Source: an uncultured Pelagibacteraceae bacterium
GTDB lineage: Bacteria > Pseudomonadota > Alphaproteobacteria > Pelagibacterales > Pelagibacteraceae
Length of the DNA: 64,000 bases
Assembly: GCA_902633185.1 (NCBI GenBank)
Contig: CACPFN010000001.1
Coordinates: 62,001-126,000 of the forward strand
Reading direction: 5' to 3'
The translations under genes were made by a program, and so were the position numbers. Shown one piece after another: positions 26,345 through 35,026 of this stretch (position 1 is the first letter of the stretch; each line of letters begins with the position of its first letter). The notes under the pieces are model-generated. The model did no database searches. It was given only the letters and a program-made list of their open reading frames with translations, and had not been told where the DNA came from.

Positions 26345-27295
26345 TTACTCAATGACCCTTTTTGGTTTACCAGATATAAAACTATCAAGATTCTCTATCA
26401 TTTGAGTGTAGAAAGTTTCATAATTTTCGGCAGTTACATAACCAATGTGAGGAAGTAAAAGAGCATTCTGTACGAATCTGAGCTTATGGCTTTCAGGGAG
26501 TGGTTCTTTTTCGTAAACATCTATGCCTGCACCAGCTATAATATTTGTTGATAATGCTATAATTAAATCATCTTCATTAACTATTTCACCTCTTGAAGTA
26601 TTTATTAAGTAGGAGGTTTTTTTCATTTTCTCAAATTCTTTAATAGTAATACAATTTCTATATCTATCTCCACCTTGAACATGAATTGATAGAAAGTCTG
26701 AATTTTGAATCAAATCGTCTTTGTTACATGGCAACACATTGAGGTCTTTGCATTTATCTAAGTTTAAATTTTCGCTCCAAGCCATAATTTGCATACCAAA
26801 AGCTTTACCAATTTTAGCAACTTCAGAACCTACTCTACCCAATCCAAGTAAACCTAATATCTTACCTTTAAGCTCCACTCCAATTGTTGACTGCCAGTAA
26901 CCTTGATACATATTATCTATTTCCGTTTTAAAATTTCTTGCAAGTCCCAAAATTAATGCCCAAGTCAACTCTGGCGTTGGGTTACTATTGATTTCAGTAC
27001 CAGTAACCAAAATTTTATTTTTCTTAGCAGCATCTAAGTCTATAGATTTGTTTCTCATTCCACTTGTAACAATTAGTTTTAATTTTTTTAAACTTTCTAC
27101 TAATTGCTTTGTTATTTTTGTTCTTTCTCGCATTATAAAAAGTACTTCAAATTCTTTCAGTTGTTCTATTGCATCATCCTCATTTTCAAAAGGCTGATTG
27201 AAAATTTGAAATTCATATTTTGAAGATAATTTTTTAAGATCAATAAAATCTTTTGCAATGTTTTGATAATCGTCGAGTATAGCTACTTTATGCAT
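26345..27295 (-). CDS. D-2-hydroxyacid dehydrogenase (NAD-dependent)
   Basis: A 316-residue cytoplasmic oxidoreductase of the D-isomer-specific 2-hydroxyacid dehydrogenase family. The NAD motif is GLLGLGRVGSEVAK (about 149-160). The catalytic residues are Arg235 (LINTSRGEIV), Glu262 (DVYEKEPLP) and His283 (LLPHIGYVT). The track begins 26 codons upstream in sequence belonging to the preceding permease gene; the ATG at 27295 gives MHKVAILDDYQN, the expected first strand, and overlaps that gene by 8 bases. The substrate (3-phosphoglycerate, glyoxylate or other keto acids) is unresolved. Confidence 0.9.
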   Translation of the reverse strand: MHKVAILDDYQNIAKDFIDLKKLSSKYEFQIFNQPFENEDDAIEQLKEFEVLFIMRERTKITKQLVESLKKLKLIVTSGMRNKSIDLDAAKKNKILVTGTEINSNPTPELTWALILGLARNFKTEIDNMYQGYWQSTIGVELKGKILGLLGLGRVGSEVAKIGKAFGMQIMAWSENLNLDKCKDLNVLPCNKDDLIQNSDFLSIHVQGGDRYRNCITIKEFEKMKKTSYLINTSRGEIVNEDDLIIALSTNIIAGAGIDVYEKEPLPESHKLRFVQNALLLPHIGYVTAENYETFYTQMIENLDSFISGKPKRVIE

Positions 27296-28193
27296 TTTTT
27301 TTGTTTGAAAGTAATATCCCTGAAATAATAAATATTCCACCGATATAATGATAAAATAGTAATACTTCATCAAATATTATCATCGCTAGAATTGCTGCAA
27401 GAATTGGCATTAAATGTAAATAAATTCCTGCTCTATTAGCGCCTATTAAAGCAACACCTTTTATCCAGAAAAAAAAAGAAATTATTCCAGGTAACAAAAC
27501 AACATAAGATAAAACAAGGATGAAATTTGTATTAATTGTAATTCGATTACCAATGTAAATATAATCTATTGCATACATTGGTATAAGAAATATTACACCA
27601 AGACCAATAACAACTTGAAGTAAAGTTATAGGAGATAATCCATAATTTTTTTTCTTTAAAAGAGCAGAATAAAGTGACCAAGATATCATCGCAAATAACG
27701 CAAATAAATCTCCTTTTTCAAAAGCTAAATTTTTAAAGACTTCAAAATCTGCTTTAGAAATTATAAATAACACACCTAATAAAGAAAAAATAACTCCGAC
27801 AACTTGAAAGGTATTTGTTTTTTCTATTTTTAAAATAATAGAGAATAAAATGATCATTACTGGAACAGTAGAAATCATAAGCACGCCGGTAATTACTTGT
27901 GTAGTTTTCAAAGAATAAAAAAGAGCTGAATTAAAAATACTGACCGCTGTTATACCTAGAAAACATAAGAGATAAAAATTTTTAAAAATTAATTCTTTTT
28001 TTTCAAGCATCTCTTTGTAAGTGAAAGGTAGTAAAATTAGAAATGCCAAGGACCATCTTAATATGTTTAGCGATATTGGAGGTATATCATTTAAACCTGC
28101 AATCTTTCCAACTATAAAATTTCCAGACCAAAACAAAGCTGCTAAAAAAAGCAAAATCGATGCAATTATGACATTACTTTTATTTTCAAGCAT
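27288..28193 (-). CDS. DMT-superfamily EamA transporter
   Basis: A 301-residue integral membrane protein with ten predicted helices in two EamA repeats (AALFWSGNFIVGKIAGLNDI at the start of repeat one, FALFAMISWSLYSALLKKK at the start of repeat two). The segment IYLHLMPILAAILAMIIFDE ends in the family-typical acidic turn. It is a probable metabolite or amino acid exporter of unknown substrate. It overlaps the dehydrogenase downstream by 8 bases and follows the DadA-like gene by 27. Confidence 0.9.
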   Translation of the reverse strand: MLENKSNVIIASILLFLAALFWSGNFIVGKIAGLNDIPPISLNILRWSLAFLILLPFTYKEMLEKKELIFKNFYLLCFLGITAVSIFNSALFYSLKTTQVITGVLMISTVPVMIILFSIILKIEKTNTFQVVGVIFSLLGVLFIISKADFEVFKNLAFEKGDLFALFAMISWSLYSALLKKKNYGLSPITLLQVVIGLGVIFLIPMYAIDYIYIGNRITINTNFILVLSYVVLLPGIISFFFWIKGVALIGANRAGIYLHLMPILAAILAMIIFDEVLLFYHYIGGIFIISGILLSNKKNA

Positions 28194-28220
28194 TAAATAG
28201 AGTACTATAAAAGATTACTT

Positions 28221-29462
28221 TTAACTAAACCTTATTGAACTGTATGGTTGCAGATCTAAGTTAGTATTCTCACCTGAGATCATTTTAGATATAATTTTTC
28301 CTGATATTGCACCAAGTGTCCAACCTAAATGATGATGACCAAAAGAATAAAAAACATTTTTATAGTTTTTTGAAGGCCCTAGAACTGGGAGAAAATCTGG
28401 TAATGTGGGTCTAAATCCAAGCCACTCATCTTTATGCTCTGGTAAACCATCTAGCATATCTTTTGCGTTTAATATCAAGTTTTTTATTCTAGATTTAGAT
28501 GGGGAGTTTTCTAAACCTCCAAATTCTACTGTACCAACAACACGTAAACCCTGTTCCATTGGAGTCATTCCAAAACCTCTATTTGCATAAACAATTGGTC
28601 TTGAAATTAAATGATCATAATCTTTGAAGTGAACATGGTATCCTCTTTCTGTATCTAAAGGAATATTTTCATGCAATTTATCAGTTAATCTTTTTGAAAA
28701 TGCTCCACATGCAATAACTAGTTTATCAAAAATAAATCTTTGTGTTTCTGTTCTTAAAACAGGATCTTCTTCATCAAAATCTATATCTTGAATATTTAAT
28801 TTTAAAAATTTTCCACCTTTGTTAACAAAATTTTCAAACAACTTTATTAAAATTTTTCTTGGATTCCTTGCATGCCTTGCATAATCATAAAATACTCCAC
28901 CATGATAAAATGGTTTTAAATTTGGTTCTAAATCGTGAATTTCTTTTTTATTAACTAACTGCTGTTTTACTCCCAATTCATCTCTAATTCTAATTTCTAA
29001 CTCTCTACTCTTCATATTTTGATCGTTCCAAACATAAAGAATTCCATTATTTTCAACTAATTCCCCTAAATCAATTTCATCAAATAATTCATCGAATGCT
29101 GGTAATGATTGATCTAAAATTTGATGCATATTTTTAGCTGTATGCATCATTTTTTCTTCTCTACAATTTAATATAAATCTTGCAAACCAAGGAATCATTT
29201 TTGGAACATAGTTCCATTTTAAAGCAAGAGGTCCTCTTGAACTAATTAACATTGAAGGAACATCTGCTATGACATCTGGTCTGTTTAAAGGGACAGACGC
29301 ATAAGGAGAAAAGTGACCAGCATTTCCATATGACGCTGCACTACCAGGCTCTTCTCTATCAAAAAGTGTTACCTGAAAACCTTTTTTTTGTAGAAACAAA
29401 GCGTTACAAACACCTTGAATACCAGCACCAATAATCCCTATTTTAAGATTTTTTTCATTCAC
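28221..29462 (-). CDS. FAD-dependent D-amino acid dehydrogenase-like oxidoreductase (DadA family)
   Basis: A 413-residue flavoprotein of the DAO/DadA family. The FAD-binding motif is IGIIGAGIQGVCNALFLQKK followed by VTLFDREEPGSAASYGNAGHFSP, typical of DadA. The C-terminal FAD loop reads YSFGHHHLGWTLGAISGKII. The family oxidatively deaminates D-amino acids, or in relatives hydroxyproline and N-methylated amino acids, passing electrons to the respiratory chain. Translation starts at GTG. Together with the downstream EamA permease and 2-hydroxyacid dehydrogenase it may form an amino acid or keto acid unit. Confidence 0.9.
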   Translation of the reverse strand: MNEKNLKIGIIGAGIQGVCNALFLQKKGFQVTLFDREEPGSAASYGNAGHFSPYASVPLNRPDVIADVPSMLISSRGPLALKWNYVPKMIPWFARFILNCREEKMMHTAKNMHQILDQSLPAFDELFDEIDLGELVENNGILYVWNDQNMKSRELEIRIRDELGVKQQLVNKKEIHDLEPNLKPFYHGGVFYDYARHARNPRKILIKLFENFVNKGGKFLKLNIQDIDFDEEDPVLRTETQRFIFDKLVIACGAFSKRLTDKLHENIPLDTERGYHVHFKDYDHLISRPIVYANRGFGMTPMEQGLRVVGTVEFGGLENSPSKSRIKNLILNAKDMLDGLPEHKDEWLGFRPTLPDFLPVLGPSKNYKNVFYSFGHHHLGWTLGAISGKIISKMISGENTNLDLQPYSSIRFS

Positions 29463-29533
29463 GCTTTAAATATATTTTTTAAGATATATTTATTATATAT
29501 GATATTTGATCGCGGGTTTATTTTACTTAGTTG

Positions 29534-31684
29534 TTATTTGCCTATAGATATTAAGGTTAAGTCGTCACTTAGCTTTTTATCGCCAGCAGTATTAATTACC
29601 GTATTTGATATATCTGATAATTGTTTGCTAGAGTCTGTATTAAAATTCTGCTCTATTATTTTTAATGATCCATCTATTCCTAATTCTTCACCTGAACTAT
29701 TTAAACTTTCAGATAAACCATCAGTGAACGCATAAAATCTGTTTTTTTCTAGCTTAACTTTGTGAGTTATATAGACCGATTTATCCTTTTGAAGTATTAC
29801 GCCCATAGGTGGTGAATTACTCTCAAATTGTTCATAACTTCCGGATGATGATCTAATTATAGCTGGCTGATGACCTCCATTTACCCATCTTAATTCATCA
29901 GTCCTCATATTATATTCTCCCAATATACTAGTAACAAACATTCCTCCAGTTTTAGTTAAAAATAGGTCATTATTCATATGAAACATCATTTCATCTGGAT
30001 CTACTTGATCTCTAGACATAATCTCAAATAAAGTTGATGCTTTTGCCATCACCATTCCAGCATGAATTCCTTTGCCAGCGACATCTGCGATTATAAAATA
30101 AACACTGTCATTATGAGGATAAAAACTAAAGAAATCTCCTGAAACTTCTCTGGCTGCAATATTAATTCCATGCACTGGGTAATTTTCTAAATTTCTTTTT
30201 GGTAAAAAGTTTTCTTGAACTTTTACTGCAAGTTTTACTTCATTTGAAATTCTGTCTCTCCATACTTTCCTTTCGGCTTCACTGGTTTCTAGTTTGTTCA
30301 TCAATCTATTATAATAAAGACCGATTACACCCCCAGCGGTAAATGGATCTTGAGGACCTCTAATTGTTAAATCGCCAGACTCAGATTGTTTTTCTAAAAT
30401 TGTAATTAAATCATGTTCTACAGAAGTTGCATTGTGTTCTGCAATATTAAGCCCTAGCTCTTCATGCAGTGGGCTTACTCTCAATGGATAAAAGTAATTT
30501 AAAATTTTTAATAAAATATATGAACCAAAAAATGAAAATACACCAATTGAAACAATTCCAATAAATTGTACTTTAATTTGTTCTAGTCTGGATAGTCCTG
30601 TTCCTAAAATTTCAAGGTCACTAAATAAACCTACAGCAATAGTACCCCAAACCCCTGCTGCCAAATGGACAGGCACGGCACCAACAACATCATCTATTTC
30701 AAATTTATTTAAAAATTCATTTACAAAAATTGCAACTACCGCTCCAATAATTCCAACGAATATTGAAGTCACTGATGTCATAGAATTACATCCAGCTGTG
30801 ATTGCAACTAATCCTGCAAGTGGTCCAAGAATTACATAATAAGGATCTGGTTTTTTAAATAATGCAAATGAAATTCCAAGACCCGTCAGTAATCCAAAAG
30901 AAGCAGCTAGAAATGTATTTATTAAAATTAGAGGAACTGCTTCATCCATTGCACCATTACTTCCACCATTAAAACCAAACCATCCAAACCATAAAATTAA
31001 AGTTCCCAAAACTGCTAGAGGGAAACTTGAGCCTGTAAATTTTCCTTTATTTGCATCTGAATATTTTCCTATTCTCGGACCTAAAATTAAAACAGCTGAT
31101 AAAGCAATCCAACCACCTACAGAATGAACTATTGTGCTTCCAGCAAAATCAACAAATCCAATATCTGTCAACCATCCGGTTGTTTTAACTTGTCCAGTTA
31201 CTGCAAGTAATTGTCTTGTAGCATCAATATTATTTAAATAACTAGATGACCATGCCCAATGACCAACAATTGGATATATAATTCCAGTAGCTATAATTGT
31301 AATTATTAAATATCCATTAAATTTCATTCTTTCAGCAACAGCGCCTGACACAATTGTTGCTGCTGTTGCAACAAACATTGCTTGAAAAACAAAGTAAGTC
31401 ATGTATTCAGCCTGATCAGTTTTAAAAAAGAACAAATCAGTACCAAAATAACCATTATAACTTTTTCCAAACATCAAGCCGAAGCCAAATAGCCAAAAAA
31501 CTACAACTGCAAGACCAAAGTCAGCAGCATTTTTTAGAGCAACGTTAATACTGTTTTTATGTCTTGATAAGCCTGTCTCCATACACATAAAACCTGCTTG
31601 CATTATGAAAACTAATATTGCGCAGTCTATAACCCAAAGAGTATCTACAAATGATTTTACTGATTCCAAATCTATATTCTCCAT
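29534..31684 (-). CDS. Ammonium transporter fused to a SpoIIE/PP2C-type serine phosphatase
   Basis: A 716-residue two-part protein. Residues 1 to about 400 are a complete Amt ammonium channel with the conserved D179 (FVDFAGSTIVH) and the pore twin histidines H187 and H340 (AVPVHLAAGVWG). After a conserved Amt-effector linker (EELGLNIAEHNATS, 408-421) and a helical segment (about 450-500), residues about 500-716 form a SpoIIE-type PP2C phosphatase. Its metal-binding aspartates are intact: D517 (VSGDFFSF), D534 (ADVAGKG), D655 (FTDGL) and D707/D708 (SDDLTLIS). Amt proteins fused to kinases or cyclases act as ammonium sensors; a phosphatase output suggests dephosphorylation of a STAS protein, and one is encoded 1.4 kb away. 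A ribosome-binding site (AAAGGAAAATAATG) supports the start. Confidence 0.92.
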   Translation of the reverse strand: MENIDLESVKSFVDTLWVIDCAILVFIMQAGFMCMETGLSRHKNSINVALKNAADFGLAVVVFWLFGFGLMFGKSYNGYFGTDLFFFKTDQAEYMTYFVFQAMFVATAATIVSGAVAERMKFNGYLIITIIATGIIYPIVGHWAWSSSYLNNIDATRQLLAVTGQVKTTGWLTDIGFVDFAGSTIVHSVGGWIALSAVLILGPRIGKYSDANKGKFTGSSFPLAVLGTLILWFGWFGFNGGSNGAMDEAVPLILINTFLAASFGLLTGLGISFALFKKPDPYYVILGPLAGLVAITAGCNSMTSVTSIFVGIIGAVVAIFVNEFLNKFEIDDVVGAVPVHLAAGVWGTIAVGLFSDLEILGTGLSRLEQIKVQFIGIVSIGVFSFFGSYILLKILNYFYPLRVSPLHEELGLNIAEHNATSVEHDLITILEKQSESGDLTIRGPQDPFTAGGVIGLYYNRLMNKLETSEAERKVWRDRISNEVKLAVKVQENFLPKRNLENYPVHGINIAAREVSGDFFSFYPHNDSVYFIIADVAGKGIHAGMVMAKASTLFEIMSRDQVDPDEMMFHMNNDLFLTKTGGMFVTSILGEYNMRTDELRWVNGGHQPAIIRSSSGSYEQFESNSPPMGVILQKDKSVYITHKVKLEKNRFYAFTDGLSESLNSSGEELGIDGSLKIIEQNFNTDSSKQLSDISNTVINTAGDKKLSDDLTLISIGK

Positions 31685-31749
31685 TATTTTCCTTTAGGTT
31701 ATTATTAATAGATAATTCATTATATAATTATGATGCTCAAAATAGGTTA

Positions 31750-31995
31750 TTACTCTTTTTTTTTCCAAATATAATAGAAAATATAGGGTGATACAGCTGG
31801 GACTATCCCAAACCAAAACCATTCATCCCATCTAAAGCTTTTATCTAGCATTGGACTTTTTAATCCATTCCACCATGTTAAATAACCAATTAAAATTATC
31901 CAGGCTAAGCTTAAAGTTAAGTAAATTTTAAAGTTTTTTGATAAACCTCCAGAAAAGATTACTTTTACTTTTTCTAAAATTTCTTGGTAATTCAT
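31750..31995 (-). CDS. Small membrane protein of unknown function
   Basis: An 81-residue protein with two predicted transmembrane helices (IYLTLSLAWIILIGYLTWW and FWFGIVPAVSPYIFYYIWKK) and a tryptophan-rich connector. I do not recognise the family. It lies 7 bases after the second pilin on the same strand and before the Amt-phosphatase gene, so it may belong to the pilin transcript. Confidence 0.72.
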   Translation of the reverse strand: MNYQEILEKVKVIFSGGLSKNFKIYLTLSLAWIILIGYLTWWNGLKSPMLDKSFRWDEWFWFGIVPAVSPYIFYYIWKKKE

Positions 31996-32002
31996 GAAAT
32001 CT

Positions 32003-32416
32003 CTAACAATTACTTCTTACAAAAGTACCGATTGCCGTCATTGTTATTTCACAACTTCCACCAGTTTCTTTTGCAAAGACTTTAAAATTTGTTGCATCAT
32101 TAGCTATACAAAGTTCATATCCCATTTCTTGAGTAATACTATCCGTGCCACCCAATAAATTAGTTTCTATTGATGTTGAAGTCGAAGATGTTGGTGAGCA
32201 TGATGTGCCGGTGCTATTTCTATAATACATGCCATTATCGGAATAGTACTCTGTTTGGCCTAATGAGATTTGTTGCATAACATTCTCCGCAGACCTTTTT
32301 TTTGCAGAACTTACATAACCATTGTAGCTAACAATACCTACTGCAGCTATTATTCCTAAAATGGCAACAACCACCAAAAGCTCAATTAGGGTGAACCCTG
32401 AGCTTTTGGAAGTCAT
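32003..32416 (-). CDS. Type IV pilin (second copy)
   Basis: A 137-residue type IVa pilin-like protein. The prepilin site is short leader MTSKSSG then FTLIELLVVVAILGIIAAVG, with Glu5 of the mature form present; the prepilin peptidase at 55956 would cut after the glycine. The C-terminal globular part has paired cysteines (C74, C104; C125, C137) able to form disulfides, including a terminal NC. It follows the first pilin after 22 bases. It could be a major or an alternative subunit. Confidence 0.93.
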   Translation of the reverse strand: MTSKSSGFTLIELLVVVAILGIIAAVGIVSYNGYVSSAKKRSAENVMQQISLGQTEYYSDNGMYYRNSTGTSCSPTSSTSTSIETNLLGGTDSITQEMGYELCIANDATNFKVFAKETGGSCEITMTAIGTFVRSNC

Positions 32417-32438
32417 AAAATTTTATTCAGATTAAAAA

Positions 32439-32909
32439 TTACTCAACAGTGATTGTTTTTTCTAAAACATTCCCTGAAGTTGAACATTCCGAATCTACTG
32501 TAAAGCAAGTCTTCACATCTATTGAAGTTGTAGAAGCCGCATTTAGATTAACATATCCACCGGTTCCAGTTGAAGTACTACTTCTTACTGCCAAAGCACT
32601 TGTCGCGTATGGATTTTTAAAATCAGCAAAGGGTCCGTCAGTTGCTGTAGCTGCAGTAATAACTTTGGCTGCTGTCTTACCGCTGCAAGTTAATTTACCC
32701 CCCATAGCTGTACTTTCACCTAAATTACATTTTTGTAATTCTGCAGAAATATACTTTACTACGTTTGCATGAGTTGATTTAGCTGCCTGTTTTTTAGCTC
32801 CTGATGTGTAGCCTGAGTATGCTACAACGCCAACTGCTGCAAGAATACCGATAATTGCTACTACGACTAATAATTCTATAAGTGTGAAACCTTTATTATT
32901 TTTTTTCAT
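32439..32909 (-). CDS. pilA: Type IV major pilin-like protein (first copy)
   Basis: A 156-residue type IVa pilin. Leader MKKNNKG precedes FTLIELLVVVAIIGILAAVG with Glu5. The Ala/Ser/Thr-rich globular domain has four cysteines (CNLGES, LTCSGKT, TCFTVDSEC). It is the first gene of the pilin transcript, behind the long divergent promoter region shared with the STAS gene. Being first and having the strongest family match, it is the better candidate for the major subunit. Confidence 0.93.
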   Translation of the reverse strand: MKKNNKGFTLIELLVVVAIIGILAAVGVVAYSGYTSGAKKQAAKSTHANVVKYISAELQKCNLGESTAMGGKLTCSGKTAAKVITAATATDGPFADFKNPYATSALAVRSSTSTGTGGYVNLNAASTTSIDVKTCFTVDSECSTSGNVLEKTITVE

Positions 32910-32979
32910 AAGTTAAGATCCTATATTTTATAAAAATAAGTATATACATATAAATTATATCTTTTAAAAGGCAATATCT

Positions 32980-32994
32980 ATACTGTAATAGTAT
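32980..32994. promoter_or_regulatory. Dyad in the divergent pilin/STAS promoter region
   Basis: ATACTgtaatAGTAT is a 5+5 inverted repeat in the 141-base region between the pilin (-) and STAS (+) genes. TATAAT-like boxes exist nearby on the - strand (about 32956) but lack a well-spaced -35 box. Candidate operator only. Confidence 0.25.
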
Positions 32995-33050
32995 TCAAAA
33001 TGGGTCATTTTTGTTGATTTAGCAAGGAAATTTAATAAATATTAATATTT

Positions 33051-33350
33051 ATGTCATATAAAGTTACAGAAGAGGGCAACATATCAACTGTTCACCTAGA
33101 TGGTGAAATAGATATGGACGTAACTGAAAAAGCAAAAGAGATAATAATGCCTTTAATTGAGGCGAAAAAAGAAGTTCATCTTAACTTAAAAGAAGTTCAA
33201 TACATGGACTCATCTGGAATATCAGTTTTAATTGAAAGTCACCAGAAAGCAACTGAGCTTGGAACAAAAGTTATTCTGAAAGAGATAAGTAAATCAGTTT
33301 TAAAAGTAATTATGATGGCAAAATTAGAACAAATTTTAAACTTGGACTAA
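33051..33350 (+). CDS. STAS-domain anti-sigma-factor antagonist (RsbV/SpoIIAA-like)
   Basis: A 99-residue single STAS domain. The phosphoacceptor loop is YMDSSGISVLIES, placing the regulatory serine at S54 directly after D53 as in SpoIIAA and RsbV. In partner switching the unphosphorylated form captures an RsbW-like kinase and frees that kinase's target; SpoIIE-type phosphatases restore the active form. It is followed after 3 bases by an RsbW-like kinase gene. It lies between the pilin transcript (divergent) and pilC (convergent with rsbW). No sigma factor gene is nearby. Confidence 0.93.
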   Translation: MSYKVTEEGNISTVHLDGEIDMDVTEKAKEIIMPLIEAKKEVHLNLKEVQYMDSSGISVLIESHQKATELGTKVILKEISKSVLKVIMMAKLEQILNLD

Positions 33351-33353
33351 GCA

Positions 33354-33785
33354 ATGAATGTAGCAATCAAATCTATAACAGAACAAAGGGATTTTGTTGT
33401 AAGTTCTTCGAGTTTGAAGCAGGTTAGATCATTCTCAAGAGAAGTATTTGAAAAAGTAAATATTGATCAAGATTTAAAAGACGAGTTAGTTTTAGCTATT
33501 GCAGAGGCTGCACAAAATATTGTTAAACATGCTTATCAAGGTGAAGATACTGAAGACAAAATGGAAATTAAAATTTCATTAGAAAAAGGACATCTTGAGA
33601 TTGGTTTTTTTGACAAAGGAAGACCCGTTGAAGAAAAAAATGTAAGACATAGAAAAATTGATGATATTAAACCAGGTGGATTAGGAACTTTTTTTATTCA
33701 ACAAATAATGGATGCAGTAGTTTTTAAAGAAGGTGAAAAACCTTGGATTAATCACTTAGTTCTTACAAAAAATTTAAATTCTTAA
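33354..33785 (+). CDS. RsbW-like serine kinase / anti-sigma regulatory factor
   Basis: A 143-residue GHKL ATPase domain of the RsbW/SpoIIAB type. The N box is ELVLAIAEAAQNIVKHAYQG, containing the conserved Glu and Asn; the G1 box is GFFDKGRPV and the G2 box GGLGTFFIQQIMD. It would phosphorylate the upstream STAS protein and bind an output partner. Its stop overlaps pilC on the other strand by 4 bases. The target is unknown; related systems outside Firmicutes often act on non-sigma partners. Confidence 0.92.
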   Translation: MNVAIKSITEQRDFVVSSSSLKQVRSFSREVFEKVNIDQDLKDELVLAIAEAAQNIVKHAYQGEDTEDKMEIKISLEKGHLEIGFFDKGRPVEEKNVRHRKIDDIKPGGLGTFFIQQIMDAVVFKEGEKPWINHLVLTKNLNS

Positions 33786-35023
33786 CCACCGATAATCGCA
33801 CCAACATTAAAGATTGGTGAATACATGGCGATCATCAAGCCACCTATCATTGTACCCATAAATACAATCATGATCGGCTCAATTAAGCTAGACATATTGT
33901 CTACTGCAGTATCAAATTCTTCTTCATAGTAAGAAGATACTGAAGTAAACATTTCATCTAAATTTCCTGTTTGCTCACCAACAGAGATTAGCTGACTGAA
34001 GGTAGGTGGAAAAACCGGTTCTTTTAAAAATAATTTTGTAAGTGTGTCTCCTGAAAAAACTCCTTTTTTAACATTTTCTAATGCTTGAGTTACAACATCA
34101 TTATTACTTACTTGTTTAGCGATTTCTATACTTTCTAAAAGGTTTACCCCTGCTGCACTAAGATTACCCATTATTAATGCAATTCTAGCAATCAATGATT
34201 TTAAAATCATATCGCCAAAAACTGGCATTTTTAAAACTCGTTGGTGCCACTTGTATCTAATTGCAGGAATTTTAGTTGTGGTATATTTAAATACAACAAA
34301 ACCTATTATTGATACTATTCCAAGTGTTAGTCCACCAGCACCTCTCATAAAATTACTTGCATTCATTATGACAGCTGTTGGGGTAGGTAATGCAACACCC
34401 ATTCCCTCATACATTTCAGCAAATACTGGAACAACTTTAATTAACATGAAAACCATAACTGTTATTGCAACAGTAAACATAACTACTGGATAGGTTAATG
34501 CACTTTTAATTTTCTTTTTAACTTTTTCTCTTTTTTCTAATGAATCTACTAATTTTAAGAGGAAATCATCAAGTTTACCGCTGGCCTCTCCAGCTTTAAT
34601 CAAATTTATATAAATATTATCAAATATCTTTGGATATTTTTCAAAACATTTAGAAAGAGTTATACCACCTTCTAAACTTTTTCTAATATCTTCAATAATT
34701 TCTTTCATAGTAGGGTGTTCTATTTGGTCTCTAAGCATCGTTAAAACATTTAAAATTGGCAAACCTGCTTTTACCATTGTTGCAAATTGCTTAGAGAAAA
34801 GCATTACATCCGCTGGAGTGACTTTTTTTTTACCAAAAGAAAAGCCACTTTTTTTGCCCTTTTCTTTTTCGGCTTTTTTCTTTTTAACTTTGATTAAGTT
34901 TGTAATTATTATTTTTTGTTCTTTAAGTTTAAAAGAGGCTTCTTCTTGATTTATAGCCTCTATTTCACCTTCAATATATTTACCTGCAGATATTCCTTTA
35001 TAAGAAAAAGTTTCGGCTGACAT
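33782..35023 (-). CDS. pilC: Type IV pilus inner-membrane platform protein PilC/MshG
   Basis: A 413-residue GspF-family protein with two repeated cytoplasmic helical domains (FSKQFATMVKAGLPILNVLTML and RIALIMGNLSAAGVNLLESIEI) and three membrane segments. It couples ATPase motion to pilin insertion in the inner membrane. The N-terminal part (FSYKGISAGKYIEGEIEAIN) is the usual PilC start. It is the last gene of the pilMN-to-pilC transcript and lies 3 bases after pilB. Confidence 0.94.
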   Translation of the reverse strand: MSAETFSYKGISAGKYIEGEIEAINQEEASFKLKEQKIIITNLIKVKKKKAEKEKGKKSGFSFGKKKVTPADVMLFSKQFATMVKAGLPILNVLTMLRDQIEHPTMKEIIEDIRKSLEGGITLSKCFEKYPKIFDNIYINLIKAGEASGKLDDFLLKLVDSLEKREKVKKKIKSALTYPVVMFTVAITVMVFMLIKVVPVFAEMYEGMGVALPTPTAVIMNASNFMRGAGGLTLGIVSIIGFVVFKYTTTKIPAIRYKWHQRVLKMPVFGDMILKSLIARIALIMGNLSAAGVNLLESIEIAKQVSNNDVVTQALENVKKGVFSGDTLTKLFLKEPVFPPTFSQLISVGEQTGNLDEMFTSVSSYYEEEFDTAVDNMSSLIEPIMIVFMGTMIGGLMIAMYSPIFNVGAIIGG

Positions 35024-35026
35024 TTG

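Noticed and set aside
29463-29533. Terminator after the Amt-phosphatase gene
   Set aside because: The gap is AT-rich, and I found no convincing stem with a T-run.
29415-29735. 106-residue + strand ORF
   Set aside because: Spans the end of the Amt-phosphatase gene and the start of the DadA-like gene in antisense; no motif.
32449-32772. 107-residue + strand ORF
   Set aside because: Antisense shadow of the first pilin gene, created by its Ala/Thr-rich codons.
32910-33050. Sigma-54 promoter for the pilin gene
   Set aside because: No TGGCAC-N5-TTGC-like element is present on either strand.
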